This document shows, one piece after another, positions 1-5,371 of a stretch of DNA of 7,209 nt. Source of the stretch: Actinomycetota bacterium (GTDB lineage: Bacteria > Actinomycetota > Thermoleophilia > Gaiellales > Gaiellaceae); contig JACDER010000068.1 of the NCBI GenBank assembly GCA_013816275.1, positions 1-7,209 of the forward strand, given 5' to 3'. The notes under the pieces are model-generated. The model saw only the letters and a list, made by a program, of their open reading frames with translations, did not search any database and was not told the DNA's origin. The position numbers and the translations under genes were made by a program. Numbering within the stretch: position 1 is the stretch's first letter; every line of letters begins with the position of its first letter.

Positions 1-573
1 GACTTCGTCGCAGTTTCGGGACACAAGATGTGCGGCCCGAGCGGGATCGGCTTCCTCTGGGGGAGGGCCGAGCTACTCGAGCGGATGGAGCCGTTCCTGA
101 TGGGCGGCCACATGATCCGCAAGGTCGCGTACGAGCAGACGACGTGGGGCGAGCTGCCACACAAGTTCGAGGCCGGCTCGGCGCCGTCGGCTGAAGCCGT
201 AGGCCTCGGCGCGGCGATCGACTATCTCGAAGCTGTCGGCCTGGACGCGATCGCGGCCTACGAGCACGAGCTGGCCGCCTACGCGATGGAGCGGCTGGCC
301 GAGGTTCCCGGGATCGTCATGTACGGGCCGCCGGCCGACCGCAGGGCGGGGATCGTGTCCTTCAACGTCGGTGACTTCCATCCGCACGACGTCGCGCAGA
401 TCCTCGACATGGACGCGATCGCGATCCGCGCCGGCCACCACTGCTGCCAGCCGCTGATGCGCAAGCTGGGCGTCGCGGCGACGAACCGCGCGAGCTTCTA
501 CCTGTACACGGTTCCCGAAGAGATCGACCGCCTCGTGGACGGCCTGCACAAAGTGCACAAGATCCTCGGATAG
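1..573 (+). CDS. sufS: Cysteine desulfurase SufS, C-terminal part (5' end outside window)
   Basis: PLP-dependent cysteine desulfurase that takes sulfur from L-cysteine as an enzyme persulfide and passes it to the SUF Fe-S cluster scaffold in the cytoplasm. The reading frame is open from base 1 and holds the last 190 residues of a protein that is normally about 400 long. The window begins just before the SGHK motif, whose lysine (codon 25-27) forms the Schiff base with PLP, followed by a GPSGIGFLWG stretch typical of the family. The persulfide-forming cysteine is the first Cys of RAGHHCCQPLM (codon 442-444). A second Cys replaces the usual small residue next to it. The end (RASFYLYTVPEEIDRLVDGL) matches the SufS tail. 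sufU follows after 13 bases, the standard SufS partner arrangement in Gram-positives. Identity is secure; only the missing N-terminus is unknown. Confidence 0.96.
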   Translation, partial: DFVAVSGHKMCGPSGIGFLWGRAELLERMEPFLMGGHMIRKVAYEQTTWGELPHKFEAGSAPSAEAVGLGAAIDYLEAVGLDAIAAYEHELAAYAMERLAEVPGIVMYGPPADRRAGIVSFNVGDFHPHDVAQILDMDAIAIRAGHHCCQPLMRKLGVAATNRASFYLYTVPEEIDRLVDGLHKVHKILG

Positions 574-586
574 CTAGCCTAGTCCC

Positions 587-1018
587 ATGAGTTTCGACCA
601 GATGTACCGGGAAGTGATCCTCGATCACTACAAGAACCCCCGCCGCCACGGCGTGCTCGAAGGCGCCGACGCGACGGCCGAGGGCGTCAACCCGCTCTGC
701 GGGGACGAGGTCACCATCTCGGTCGCCTTCGACGACGACGGCGAGACGATTCGCGATGTGATGTTCGAGGGCCGCGGCTGCGCGATCAGCCAGGCCTCGA
801 CCTCGATGCTGATGGAGATGGTCAAGGGCAAAACCGCGACGCAGGTCGCAGAGCTCCCGAAGGACGACCTGCTCGAGGAGATCGGCATCCCGCTCACGCC
901 GGTCCGGCTCAAGTGCGCGCTGCTCGGGCTGGGCGTGCTCAAGGTCGCGCTGCACCGCGCCAAGGGGACGCCGCTTCCCGAGGAGTGGGCCGGCCTGGAC
1001 GAGCTCGAGCTCAAGTAG
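587..1018 (+). CDS. sufU: SufU-type sulfur acceptor / Fe-S assembly protein
   Basis: Small NifU/IscU-fold protein of 143 residues that, in Gram-positive SUF systems, binds zinc and accepts persulfide sulfur from SufS. The family ligands are visible: Cys38 and Asp40 in NPLCGD, Cys65 in GRGCAISQAS, and Cys110 in PVRLKCALLG. The Arg-x-x-Cys form of the last motif (Arg107) is the SufU signature, and the IscU-type LPPVK chaperone motif is absent. The N-terminus (MSFDQMYREVILDHYKNPRRHG) is also typical, which supports the ATG at 587 even though no good ribosome site precedes it. The spacing Cys65 to Cys110 is 45 residues. From memory this is about 17 fewer than in Bacillus subtilis SufU, so the insertion commonly used to tell SufU from IscU is missing. 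Placement between sufS and a Rieske protein gene fits a SUF operon. Confidence 0.95.
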   Translation: MSFDQMYREVILDHYKNPRRHGVLEGADATAEGVNPLCGDEVTISVAFDDDGETIRDVMFEGRGCAISQASTSMLMEMVKGKTATQVAELPKDDLLEEIGIPLTPVRLKCALLGLGVLKVALHRAKGTPLPEEWAGLDELELK

Positions 1019-1020
1019 GC

Positions 1021-1332
1021 GTGCCGGCCCTCGAGGTCTGCCCGCTGGACGAGCTGCCGCCCGGCTCGGTCAAGATCGTCCGCGCCGGACAGCTCGCGCT
1101 CGGGGTCTACAACGTCGAGGGTGAGCTCTACGCGATCGAGGACCGTTGCTCTCACGACGACGGGCCGCTCTGCGAGGGCGACTGGGATCCGGAGGAGCGC
1201 GTCGTCACCTGCCCACGGCACGGCTCGAACTTCGACCTGCGGACAGGAGAGGCGCTCACGCTTCCGGCCTTTCAGCCGGTCGAGACCTTTCCCGTCCGCG
1301 TCGAGGACGGCATCGTCAAGGTCGACGTGTGA
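1021..1332 (+). CDS. Small Rieske [2Fe-2S] ferredoxin-like protein
   Basis: Single-domain Rieske protein of 103 residues starting at GTG 1021, two bases after the sufU stop. The cluster ligands are Cys43 and His45 in CSHDDGPLCEG and Cys64 and His67 in CPRHGSNFDLRTG, the arrangement seen in soluble ferredoxin components of ring-hydroxylating dioxygenases and in NirD-like proteins. There is no membrane segment or signal peptide, so it should be cytoplasmic. The frame is open further upstream but would then lie inside sufU, so GTG 1021 is the sensible start. No oxygenase or reductase partner is present. Rieske proteins of this size recur in actinobacterial suf operons, where an electron-transfer role in cluster assembly is presumed but, as far as I know, not proven. 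Fold and cofactor are sure; the partner is inference. Confidence 0.92.
   Translation: MPALEVCPLDELPPGSVKIVRAGQLALGVYNVEGELYAIEDRCSHDDGPLCEGDWDPEERVVTCPRHGSNFDLRTGEALTLPAFQPVETFPVRVEDGIVKVDV
1318..1321 (+). promoter_or_regulatory. Ribosome binding site of tag, inside the Rieske gene
   Basis: AAGG lies 7 bases before GTG 1329 and supports that start over the internal in-frame GTGs at 1398 and 1452. Those are preceded by purine runs (AGGA, GAGGGG) that sit only 1-3 bases from the start, too close for normal initiation. Confidence 0.45.
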
Positions 1333-2006
1333 AGGCGAAGCCCGCGCGTTCCTCGGACGCCGCTGCCAAGGGAGGCAAGCCGCCGGCGCGCAGGACAGTG
1401 CACGCAGCACGGACAAGCGCCGGGGGCGCGGGCTTCCCGCCGGCGAGGGGCGTGCGGCGCTGCTGGGAGAGCTCTGACCCGGCGTACAACGCGTATCACG
1501 ACGACGAGTGGGGCCGGCCGGTGATCGACGAGGCCGGCATCTTCGAGCGGCTGTGCCTCGAGGGCTTTCAGTCCGGTCTCTCCTGGCTGACGATCCTGCG
1601 CAAGCGCGAGAACTTTCGGAAGGGGTTCGCCGGCTTCGATCCTGACGCTGTCGCGGCCTTCGACGACCGGGACGTCGAGCGGCTGCTGGCCGACGCCGGG
1701 ATCATCCGCCACCGCGGCAAGATCGAGGCCGCGATCGCGAACGCGGGCGCGACGATGGAGCTACGCGACTCGACGCCGCTCCACGAGCTCGTCTGGTCGT
1801 TCCGGCGCGACAGGCCCGCTCCGGCCGAGTGGGACGCGCAGACGCCGGACTCGGCCGAGCTGTCGAAGCGTCTCCGAGCCGCGGGCTTCCGCTTCGTCGG
1901 GCCGACGACCGTCTACTCGACGATGCAGGCGATCGGCGTCGTCAACGACCACCGCGCCGACTGCGTCGTGCGCGACGCGGTCGAGCGCGAGCGGACCGCG
2001 TCGTGA
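1329..2006 (+). CDS. tag: DNA-3-methyladenine glycosylase I (Tag)
   Basis: Base-excision repair enzyme that removes 3-methyladenine from alkylated DNA. The helix-hairpin-helix Tag core is fully recognisable: zinc ligands Cys45 (RRCWES) and His57 (YHDDEWG) near the start and the His/Cys pair in VNDHRADC near the end; LEGFQSGLSW, whose Glu corresponds to Glu38 of the E. coli enzyme; TILRKRENFRKGF; IIRHRGKIEAAI; and GFRFVGPTTVYSTMQAIGVVNDH. The GTG at 1329 overlaps the Rieske stop as GTGA and has an AAGG site. With this start the protein has 225 residues, including about 43 residues ahead of the core that are rich in Lys, Arg, Ala and Pro. E. coli Tag starts three residues before its first zinc Cys, so GTG 1452 would give a conventional length. 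Function is secure; the start is open between 1329 and 1452. Confidence 0.94.
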   Translation: MKAKPARSSDAAAKGGKPPARRTVHAARTSAGGAGFPPARGVRRCWESSDPAYNAYHDDEWGRPVIDEAGIFERLCLEGFQSGLSWLTILRKRENFRKGFAGFDPDAVAAFDDRDVERLLADAGIIRHRGKIEAAIANAGATMELRDSTPLHELVWSFRRDRPAPAEWDAQTPDSAELSKRLRAAGFRFVGPTTVYSTMQAIGVVNDHRADCVVRDAVERERTAS

Positions 2007-2896
2007 AGCGACTCGCGCTCATCGGGCTTCTCCTCTTGTCGATCGGCTCTTTCTCTGCCCACGGAGCAACTCGCCCCTCGACGCTCGCCTTCTGGAGCGA
2101 TCGAGGAGGGCTGCCCGGCGTCTGGCTGATGAAGCCGGACGGGACCGGGCTCAGGCTGCTCACCGGTACGAAGCTGCGCGCAAAGAGGGCCGACTTCTCG
2201 CCGAACGGCCGGATGCTCGTCTTCGACGGCCAACCTCCGCGCGGTGAGACCTTCGACTTCGACATCCAGGTGATCGGCGTCGACGGGCGCGGCAGGAAGC
2301 GGCTCACGCGAGGTCCGGCGCGGGATCTCGAGCCGCGCTGGTCGCCGGACGGCAAGACGATCGTGTTCCAGCGGCAGTACGGAGATCTCGGGCCGCCCTC
2401 GATCTGGACGATCCGGCCGTCCGGGACCGGTCTTCGTCGCCTGGCCGCCGGCTCTTCGCCGACATGGTCGAGGGACGGAGGCTTGATCCTGTTCTCGCGG
2501 GAGACGTCAACCGCGTGGGGCAGCGACATCTACCGGATGAAGGCGGACGGGACCGAGGCGGGCCTGTTCTTCCGGAGCCCCGACGACGATCTCCCGGGCG
2601 CGTACTCCCCGAACGGCCGGCGAATCGCGTTCACGAGGATGTCGAGGTCGTCTCCGTCCGCATCGATCTACGTCATGAACGCGGACGGCTCGGCGGCGCA
2701 GCGGCTCACTCCGCCCACAGGCTTCCGGATGGTCGCGGACTGGTCTCCGGACGGCCGCAAGATCCTCTTCACACGGATACTTCGGGTGCGAAATGCGGAG
2801 CGGGGCCAGGTTTGCGTCATGAATGCCGACGGGTCACAACCACGAAATCTCTCCCGGAACCGGTTCGACGAGAACGCGGAGAGCTGGAGCGGATAA
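2003..2896 (+). CDS. Exported TolB-like beta-propeller protein (PD40 repeats)
   Basis: Protein of 297 residues starting at GTG 2003, which overlaps the tag stop as GTGA. Residues 1-21 form a Sec signal peptide (VKR, then a Leu/Ile-rich core, then SFSAHG with likely cleavage after Gly21), so the mature protein should be outside the membrane. The rest is a series of WD40-like PD40 blades with the hallmark [FWY]SPDG+xxxF: FSPNGRMLVF, WSPDGKTIVF, WSRDGGLILF, YSPNGRRIAF and WSPDGRKILF, with intervening strands such as IYVMNADGSAAQRLT. It ends at ESWSG, the start of another blade motif, consistent with the ring closing between both ends. The fold matches the TolB propeller domain, but there is no TolB N-terminal domain and no Tol-Pal gene nearby, so it should not be called TolB. 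Such propellers usually bind protein or ligand; no specific partner can be named. Confidence 0.88.
   Translation: MKRLALIGLLLLSIGSFSAHGATRPSTLAFWSDRGGLPGVWLMKPDGTGLRLLTGTKLRAKRADFSPNGRMLVFDGQPPRGETFDFDIQVIGVDGRGRKRLTRGPARDLEPRWSPDGKTIVFQRQYGDLGPPSIWTIRPSGTGLRRLAAGSSPTWSRDGGLILFSRETSTAWGSDIYRMKADGTEAGLFFRSPDDDLPGAYSPNGRRIAFTRMSRSSPSASIYVMNADGSAAQRLTPPTGFRMVADWSPDGRKILFTRILRVRNAERGQVCVMNADGSQPRNLSRNRFDENAESWSG
2886..2889 (+). promoter_or_regulatory. Ribosome binding site of the O-methyltransferase gene
   Basis: GGAG, 8 bases before GTG 2898, lies in the last codons of the propeller gene. It fixes the methyltransferase start at 2898, because the open frame continues upstream into the propeller gene. 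It suggests translational coupling. Confidence 0.6.
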
Positions 2897-2897
2897 C

Positions 2898-3494
2898 GTG
2901 CTCGACGACCGCATCCGGAGCGTGCTCGCGCGTCTCGAGGAGGAGGATGCCGCGGAACGCGCAGCCGGACTCCCTCGCGAGCAGCGCGCTCGCCAGATCG
3001 CGCGCACGACGGGACAGTTCCTGTTCGCGCTGGTTGCCCCGCAGACGGACTGCGAGGTGCTCGAGATCGGTGGCTCGCGCGGCTACTCGACGATCTGGAT
3101 CGCCGCGGGCGTCCGCCACCTCGGCGGCCGGGTCCTCTCGCTCGAGCACGACCCGGCCAAGTGCGAGGCGTGGCGGCGGAACGTCTCAGAGGCCGGGCTC
3201 GACGACGTTGCGGAGCTGATCGAGGGCGACGCATTCGGTGCGCTGCCGGCGATCGACGATGTCTTCGACCTCGTGTTTCTGGACGCCGAGAAGGAGCAGT
3301 ACGAGGAGCTGTTCGCGCTCGCGCGCGACAAGGTGGAGCCGGGTGCGCTCGTCGTCGCGGACAACGTCCTCTCGCACGTGGACACGCTCGGGGCGTACTC
3401 GCAGGCGCGGCAGTCCGATCCGACGCTGGAGTCGGTGACCGTCCCGCTCGACCGCGGGCTCGAAGTCAGCGTCGTGCTCCGGCCCTTGCGCTGA
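2898..3494 (+). CDS. SAM-dependent O-methyltransferase (class I, COMT-like)
   Basis: Cytoplasmic methyltransferase of 198 residues. The Rossmann fold motif I is VLEIGGSRGYSTIWIA (residues 54-69). Glu83 in VLSLEHDP is the acidic residue expected to bind the ribose of S-adenosylmethionine, and Asp111 in EGDAF is the adenine-side acidic residue. The segment DLVFLDAEKEQYEE (124-137) and VVADNVL (152-158) match the DAxKxxY and DN motifs of the small cation-dependent O-methyltransferases, where Asp129, Asp155 and Asn156 would bind the metal. The start is GTG 2898, one base after the propeller stop, with a GGAG site 8 bases ahead. The substrate cannot be told from sequence; catechol-like or other hydroxylated small molecules are usual for the family. 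It is the last gene of the plus-strand unit that begins with suf genes. Confidence 0.9.
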   Translation: MLDDRIRSVLARLEEEDAAERAAGLPREQRARQIARTTGQFLFALVAPQTDCEVLEIGGSRGYSTIWIAAGVRHLGGRVLSLEHDPAKCEAWRRNVSEAGLDDVAELIEGDAFGALPAIDDVFDLVFLDAEKEQYEELFALARDKVEPGALVVADNVLSHVDTLGAYSQARQSDPTLESVTVPLDRGLEVSVVLRPLR

Positions 3495-3513
3495 CTGCCG
3501 GAGCGGCTAGAGT
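3486..3513 (+). promoter_or_regulatory. Candidate sigma-70-type promoter of the small RNA gene
   Basis: TTGCGC (3486-3491) and TAGAGT (3508-3513) are separated by 16 bases, close to the TTGACA/TANNNT pattern of vegetative promoters in high-GC Gram-positives. The -35 box overlaps the last codons of the methyltransferase gene. The expected start of transcription is about 3519-3521, a few bases before the conserved-looking GGAAAGGAGGTGGTCC stretch. The site is predicted by eye only. Confidence 0.5.
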
Positions 3514-3527
3514 TGAGTCAACCGCGG

Positions 3528-3541
3528 AAAGGAGGTGGTCC
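3528..3541 (+). other. Segment complementary to the 3' end of 16S rRNA
   Basis: AAAGGAGGTGGTCC pairs over 14 bases with the universal 16S rRNA 3' end GGATCACCTCCTTT, with one G-U pair and no mismatch. Normal ribosome sites pair over 4-7 bases. It lies near the 5' end of the small RNA. It is followed 9 bases after GGAGG by a TTG that opens a 13-codon frame ending at 3586, which I do not regard as a real gene. Confidence 0.7.
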
Positions 3542-3710
3542 GGCTTGACAGATTCCAGTACGGGCAGTGGAGGTACCAGCGGGTAAGGGCGTGTCCCCGG
3601 GACCTACGGGGAATCGTCTAGCCAGCGTAGGGGACTCGCTGAAGCGCCGCTGACGGCCTAGGACGTCAGCAGGAAGCGCCCTTACTAATCCACGTTGGTT
3701 ACTGGGAAGA

Positions 3711-3738
3711 GGCCACCTTCACGGTGGCCCTTTCTTTT
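3711..3738 (+). terminator. Rho-independent terminator of the small RNA
   Basis: GGCCACC (3711-3717) and GGTGGCC (3723-3729) form a perfect 7-bp stem with a TTCAC loop, followed by CTTTCTTTT (3730-3738). The T tract is on the plus-strand side, so it ends the small RNA. In the other direction the stem is followed only by TCTTCCC, so it would serve the convergent minus-strand genes poorly. Confidence 0.85.
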
Positions 3739-3773
3739 AAACGCTGCGACGAACTTTTAAACGCCGCGACGAA
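3734..3773. repeat. Tandem 20-bp direct repeat after the terminator
   Basis: CTTTTAAACGCTGCGACGAA (3734-3753) is followed at once by CTTTTAAACGCCGCGACGAA (3754-3773), with one difference in 20. The first copy contains the end of the terminator T tract. It lies in the gap between the two convergent units and ends 14 bases before the stop of the peptidase gene. A slippage duplication is the simplest explanation; no function is evident. Confidence 0.9.
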
Positions 3774-3787
3774 GCCGCTGAGCCGAA

Positions 3788-4465
3788 TCAGAGCTCGCGC
3801 GCCTCGAGTGGCGTCTCGGAGCCGGGCTCTACGCAGTACGCCTGCGCCCCTGGACGGACGCTGACGATGTCCGCGAGCTCCGTCCCTTCGTAGTGCAGCG
3901 CGACCCCGTCGTCCGCGGCGATCCCCGCCGGGAAGCCCTCGTCGACCAGTTGCCGGTAGGTCGGCCGGCGGCGCTCTTCGGAGTCGTAGTGCGGGCACGC
4001 GCTCCCAGCAAGGAACCCGAGGCCGTCGGGGAGTCCCGCCAGCTGCCGTCCGAACGAGTCGGTGACGCAGGCCTCGAACCAGCAGATCATCCCGGCGCTT
4101 CCGCCCGTGAGGACGATCCCGGACTCCCACGCCTCGCGCAGCGCCTGATCGAACCCGTGCAGCCGCCAGATCGCGAGCATGTTCGCCGTATTGCCGCCTC
4201 CGACGAAGACCACGTCCTGCGAGAGAACGTGCTCGCGGAGATTCGCGGGCGGCCACGGAAAGAACTTCACGTGCGACAGGTCGCCGTGCCCCGCCCAGGC
4301 CTCGTAGTAGCGGACGATCGCTTCGCTCGAGTCGCCCATCGCCGTGGCGAGGCAGCAGATCCGCGGGTGCGGCTTTCCGGCAACGCCGGCCACGTAGCCG
4401 AGGAGCCGGGACATCTGCTCGTCGTCGTCCGCCCCGCCGCCCAGGGCGACGATGTGCCGCGTCAC
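3788..4465 (-). CDS. Peptidase E-like protein (family S51, class I glutamine amidotransferase-like fold)
   Basis: Cytoplasmic protein of 225 residues related to the aspartyl dipeptidase PepE, which cleaves dipeptides with an N-terminal Asp. The nucleophile elbow is TGGSAGMICWFE with Ser123. Asp136 in VTDSFG and His159 in SACPHYDSEERRRP match in position and spacing the Ser120/Asp135/His157 residues of Salmonella PepE. The N-terminus (TRHIVALGGG) and the glycine-rich VFVGGGNTANML (85-97) are also typical. Start GTG 4465 overlaps the stop of the upstream SDR gene as GTGA, so the two are co-transcribed and probably translationally coupled. The minus-strand frame is open further upstream, but that part lies inside the SDR gene. 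Members with a Cys or altered pocket can have other activities (cyanophycinase belongs to the same clan), so the dipeptide specificity is inferred. Confidence 0.88.
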   Translation of the reverse strand: MTRHIVALGGGADDDEQMSRLLGYVAGVAGKPHPRICCLATAMGDSSEAIVRYYEAWAGHGDLSHVKFFPWPPANLREHVLSQDVVFVGGGNTANMLAIWRLHGFDQALREAWESGIVLTGGSAGMICWFEACVTDSFGRQLAGLPDGLGFLAGSACPHYDSEERRRPTYRQLVDEGFPAGIAADDGVALHYEGTELADIVSVRPGAQAYCVEPGSETPLEAREL

Positions 4466-5349
4466 GGGGCTCGCCGGAGCTGCTCGTCGAGCGGGACGAG
4501 AGGCAGCCCGAAGGCGGCCTGCGCTTCGTCGTTCGAGACGACGTTGTCCCCGGCCTCCAGCATGGTGACCTGGTCGCGGGTGAGCGGAGTCGGTCCCGGA
4601 AGCGCCTCGAGCAGCGCCGCATTCGCGCGCATGAGCCCGAACGGGAGGTGCACCTTCGCCCGCCGCTTTCCCAGGACAGCGGCGATTCGCGAGTAGAGCT
4701 CGTCCCAGGTGACGACGTCCGGCCCGCCGATCTCGAACGTCCTCCCGACGGCGGAGGTGAGGTCGATCGACTTCGCGAAGTAGGCCGCCACGTCCTCGAT
4801 CCAGATCGGCTGGATGCGCTGTGTCCCCGGTCCGATGACCGGTATCACCGGGGCGTAGCGCACGAGCCGCATGAAGGTCGGCAACACGCCCCCGTCGCGG
4901 CCGAACACGAAACTCGGCCGGAAGATCGTGTGCTCGAGCGTGGATGCCTCCACGGTCTGCTCCATGGCCCATTTCGACCGGAAGTACGGCGTCAGCTCTC
5001 TGGACGACTCGCTCGTGCCGAGCGCGCTCATCAGAACGAAGCGGCGGACGCCGCCACGGGCGGCGGCGATGACGAGATCCTCCGTCCCGCGGGTCATGAC
5101 CCGCTCGAACTCCTCCGGCTCGCCGGCGATGATCGCGACGAGGTGGACGACCGCCTCGCAGCCCTCGACCGCCCGCGCGAGGCTGGCCGGATCGGTCACG
5201 TCTCCCTGAACGAGCTCGCAGCCCCAGGCCCGCAGCTGACCGGCCCGCTCGGGGCTCCGCACGAGGCAGCGGACCGGTCTCTCCTCAGCGCGGAGGGCGT
5301 GCACGATCCTCGACCCGACGAAACCCGTTCCCCCGGTGACCAGGATCAT
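4462..5349 (-). CDS. NAD(P)-binding atypical SDR, NDUFA9-like epimerase/dehydratase family
   Basis: Rossmann-fold protein of 295 residues starting at ATG 5349. The dinucleotide site is TGGTGFVGS (residues 5-13), followed by CLVRSPERAGQL, where Arg31 is placed to favour NADP, and GDVTDPASL (49-57). VVHLVAIIAG (67-76), SALGTSE (108-114) and Tyr122-x3-Lys126 in YFRSKW follow the extended/atypical SDR plan. TIFRPSFVFGRDGG and IQPIWIEDVA are characteristic of the group related to the complex I subunit NDUFA9, seen across actinobacteria and plants. These proteins bind NAD(P) tightly, and many have no known substrate. It is the first gene of a two-gene minus-strand unit with the peptidase E-like gene. 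No ribosome site precedes the ATG, while a -10 box lies at leaderless distance. Confidence 0.9.
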   Translation of the reverse strand: MILVTGGTGFVGSRIVHALRAEERPVRCLVRSPERAGQLRAWGCELVQGDVTDPASLARAVEGCEAVVHLVAIIAGEPEEFERVMTRGTEDLVIAAARGGVRRFVLMSALGTSESSRELTPYFRSKWAMEQTVEASTLEHTIFRPSFVFGRDGGVLPTFMRLVRYAPVIPVIGPGTQRIQPIWIEDVAAYFAKSIDLTSAVGRTFEIGGPDVVTWDELYSRIAAVLGKRRAKVHLPFGLMRANAALLEALPGPTPLTRDQVTMLEAGDNVVSNDEAQAAFGLPLVPLDEQLRRAP

Positions 5350-5355
5350 TCTGCG

Positions 5356-5361
5356 ATTCTA
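5356..5361 (-). promoter_or_regulatory. Candidate -10 box of a leaderless promoter for the SDR gene
   Basis: On the minus strand TAGAAT ends 6 bases before ATG 5349, so transcription would begin at or next to the A of the start codon. There is no Shine-Dalgarno sequence. This is the usual geometry of leaderless transcripts in actinobacteria. I see no clear -35 box; it would lie inside the divergent gene. Confidence 0.45.
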
Positions 5362-5371
5362 CGAGCTGTTC

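Larger units (their letters stand above)
3520..3738 (+). ncRNA. Structured small RNA gene, candidate raiA-type RNA
   Basis: About 220 nt with its own promoter-like boxes and terminator and no convincing protein frame. Three helices stack to bring the ends together: 3553-3560 with 3700-3707 (8 pairs, one G-U), 3575-3581 with 3693-3699 (7 pairs, one G-U), and 3583-3591 with 3677-3685 (GTAAGGGCG/CGCCCTTAC, 9 perfect pairs). They enclose a domain of three hairpins: 3594-3599/3607-3612 with loop GGACCTA, 3623-3627/3637-3641 with loop TAGGGGACT, and 3649-3655/3664-3670 (GCTGACG/CGTCAGC) with loop GCCTAGGA. A pseudoknot is possible between GGTCC at 3537-3541 and GGACC in the first loop. The last helix ends three bases before the terminator hairpin. 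Size, pseudoknotted fold, attached terminator and actinobacterial host resemble the raiA RNA class (raiA-motif), whose role is still poorly understood. That assignment is from memory and uncertain; that this is a structured RNA is much surer. The exact 5' end is inferred. Confidence 0.72.

Noticed and set aside
1001..1012. Perfect palindrome GAGCTCGAGCTC near the end of sufU
   Set aside because: It encodes Glu-Leu-Glu-Leu with preferred codons at the C-terminus; no second copy or regulatory context is seen.
362..1416. Long minus-strand open frames opposite sufU, the Rieske gene and tag
   Set aside because: They are antisense to genes with unmistakable motifs, and their products are low-complexity Arg/Ser/Ala-rich sequences.
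3545..3550. TTGACA as a -35 box
   Set aside because: No -10-like hexamer lies 16-18 bases downstream, and the site is inside the structured RNA.
3545..3586. Thirteen-codon frame (TTG start) behind the very strong Shine-Dalgarno-like sequence
   Set aside because: It is Ser/Gly/Thr-rich with no recognisable character, begins with TTG, and its codons form the 5' strands of the long-range RNA helices, which explain the sequence better. It remains the main alternative and could be tested by conservation.
3699..4622. Long open frame on the minus strand overlapping the peptidase E-like gene
   Set aside because: Its translation is Arg/Pro-rich with no family features, while the frame ending at 3788 has a full S51 catalytic motif set. 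It is a GC-driven shadow frame.
5336..5371. GTG 5336 as an upstream start for the three-repeat protein
   Set aside because: It would overlap the start codon of the divergent SDR gene by 14 bases and adds neither a signal peptide nor a ribosome site.
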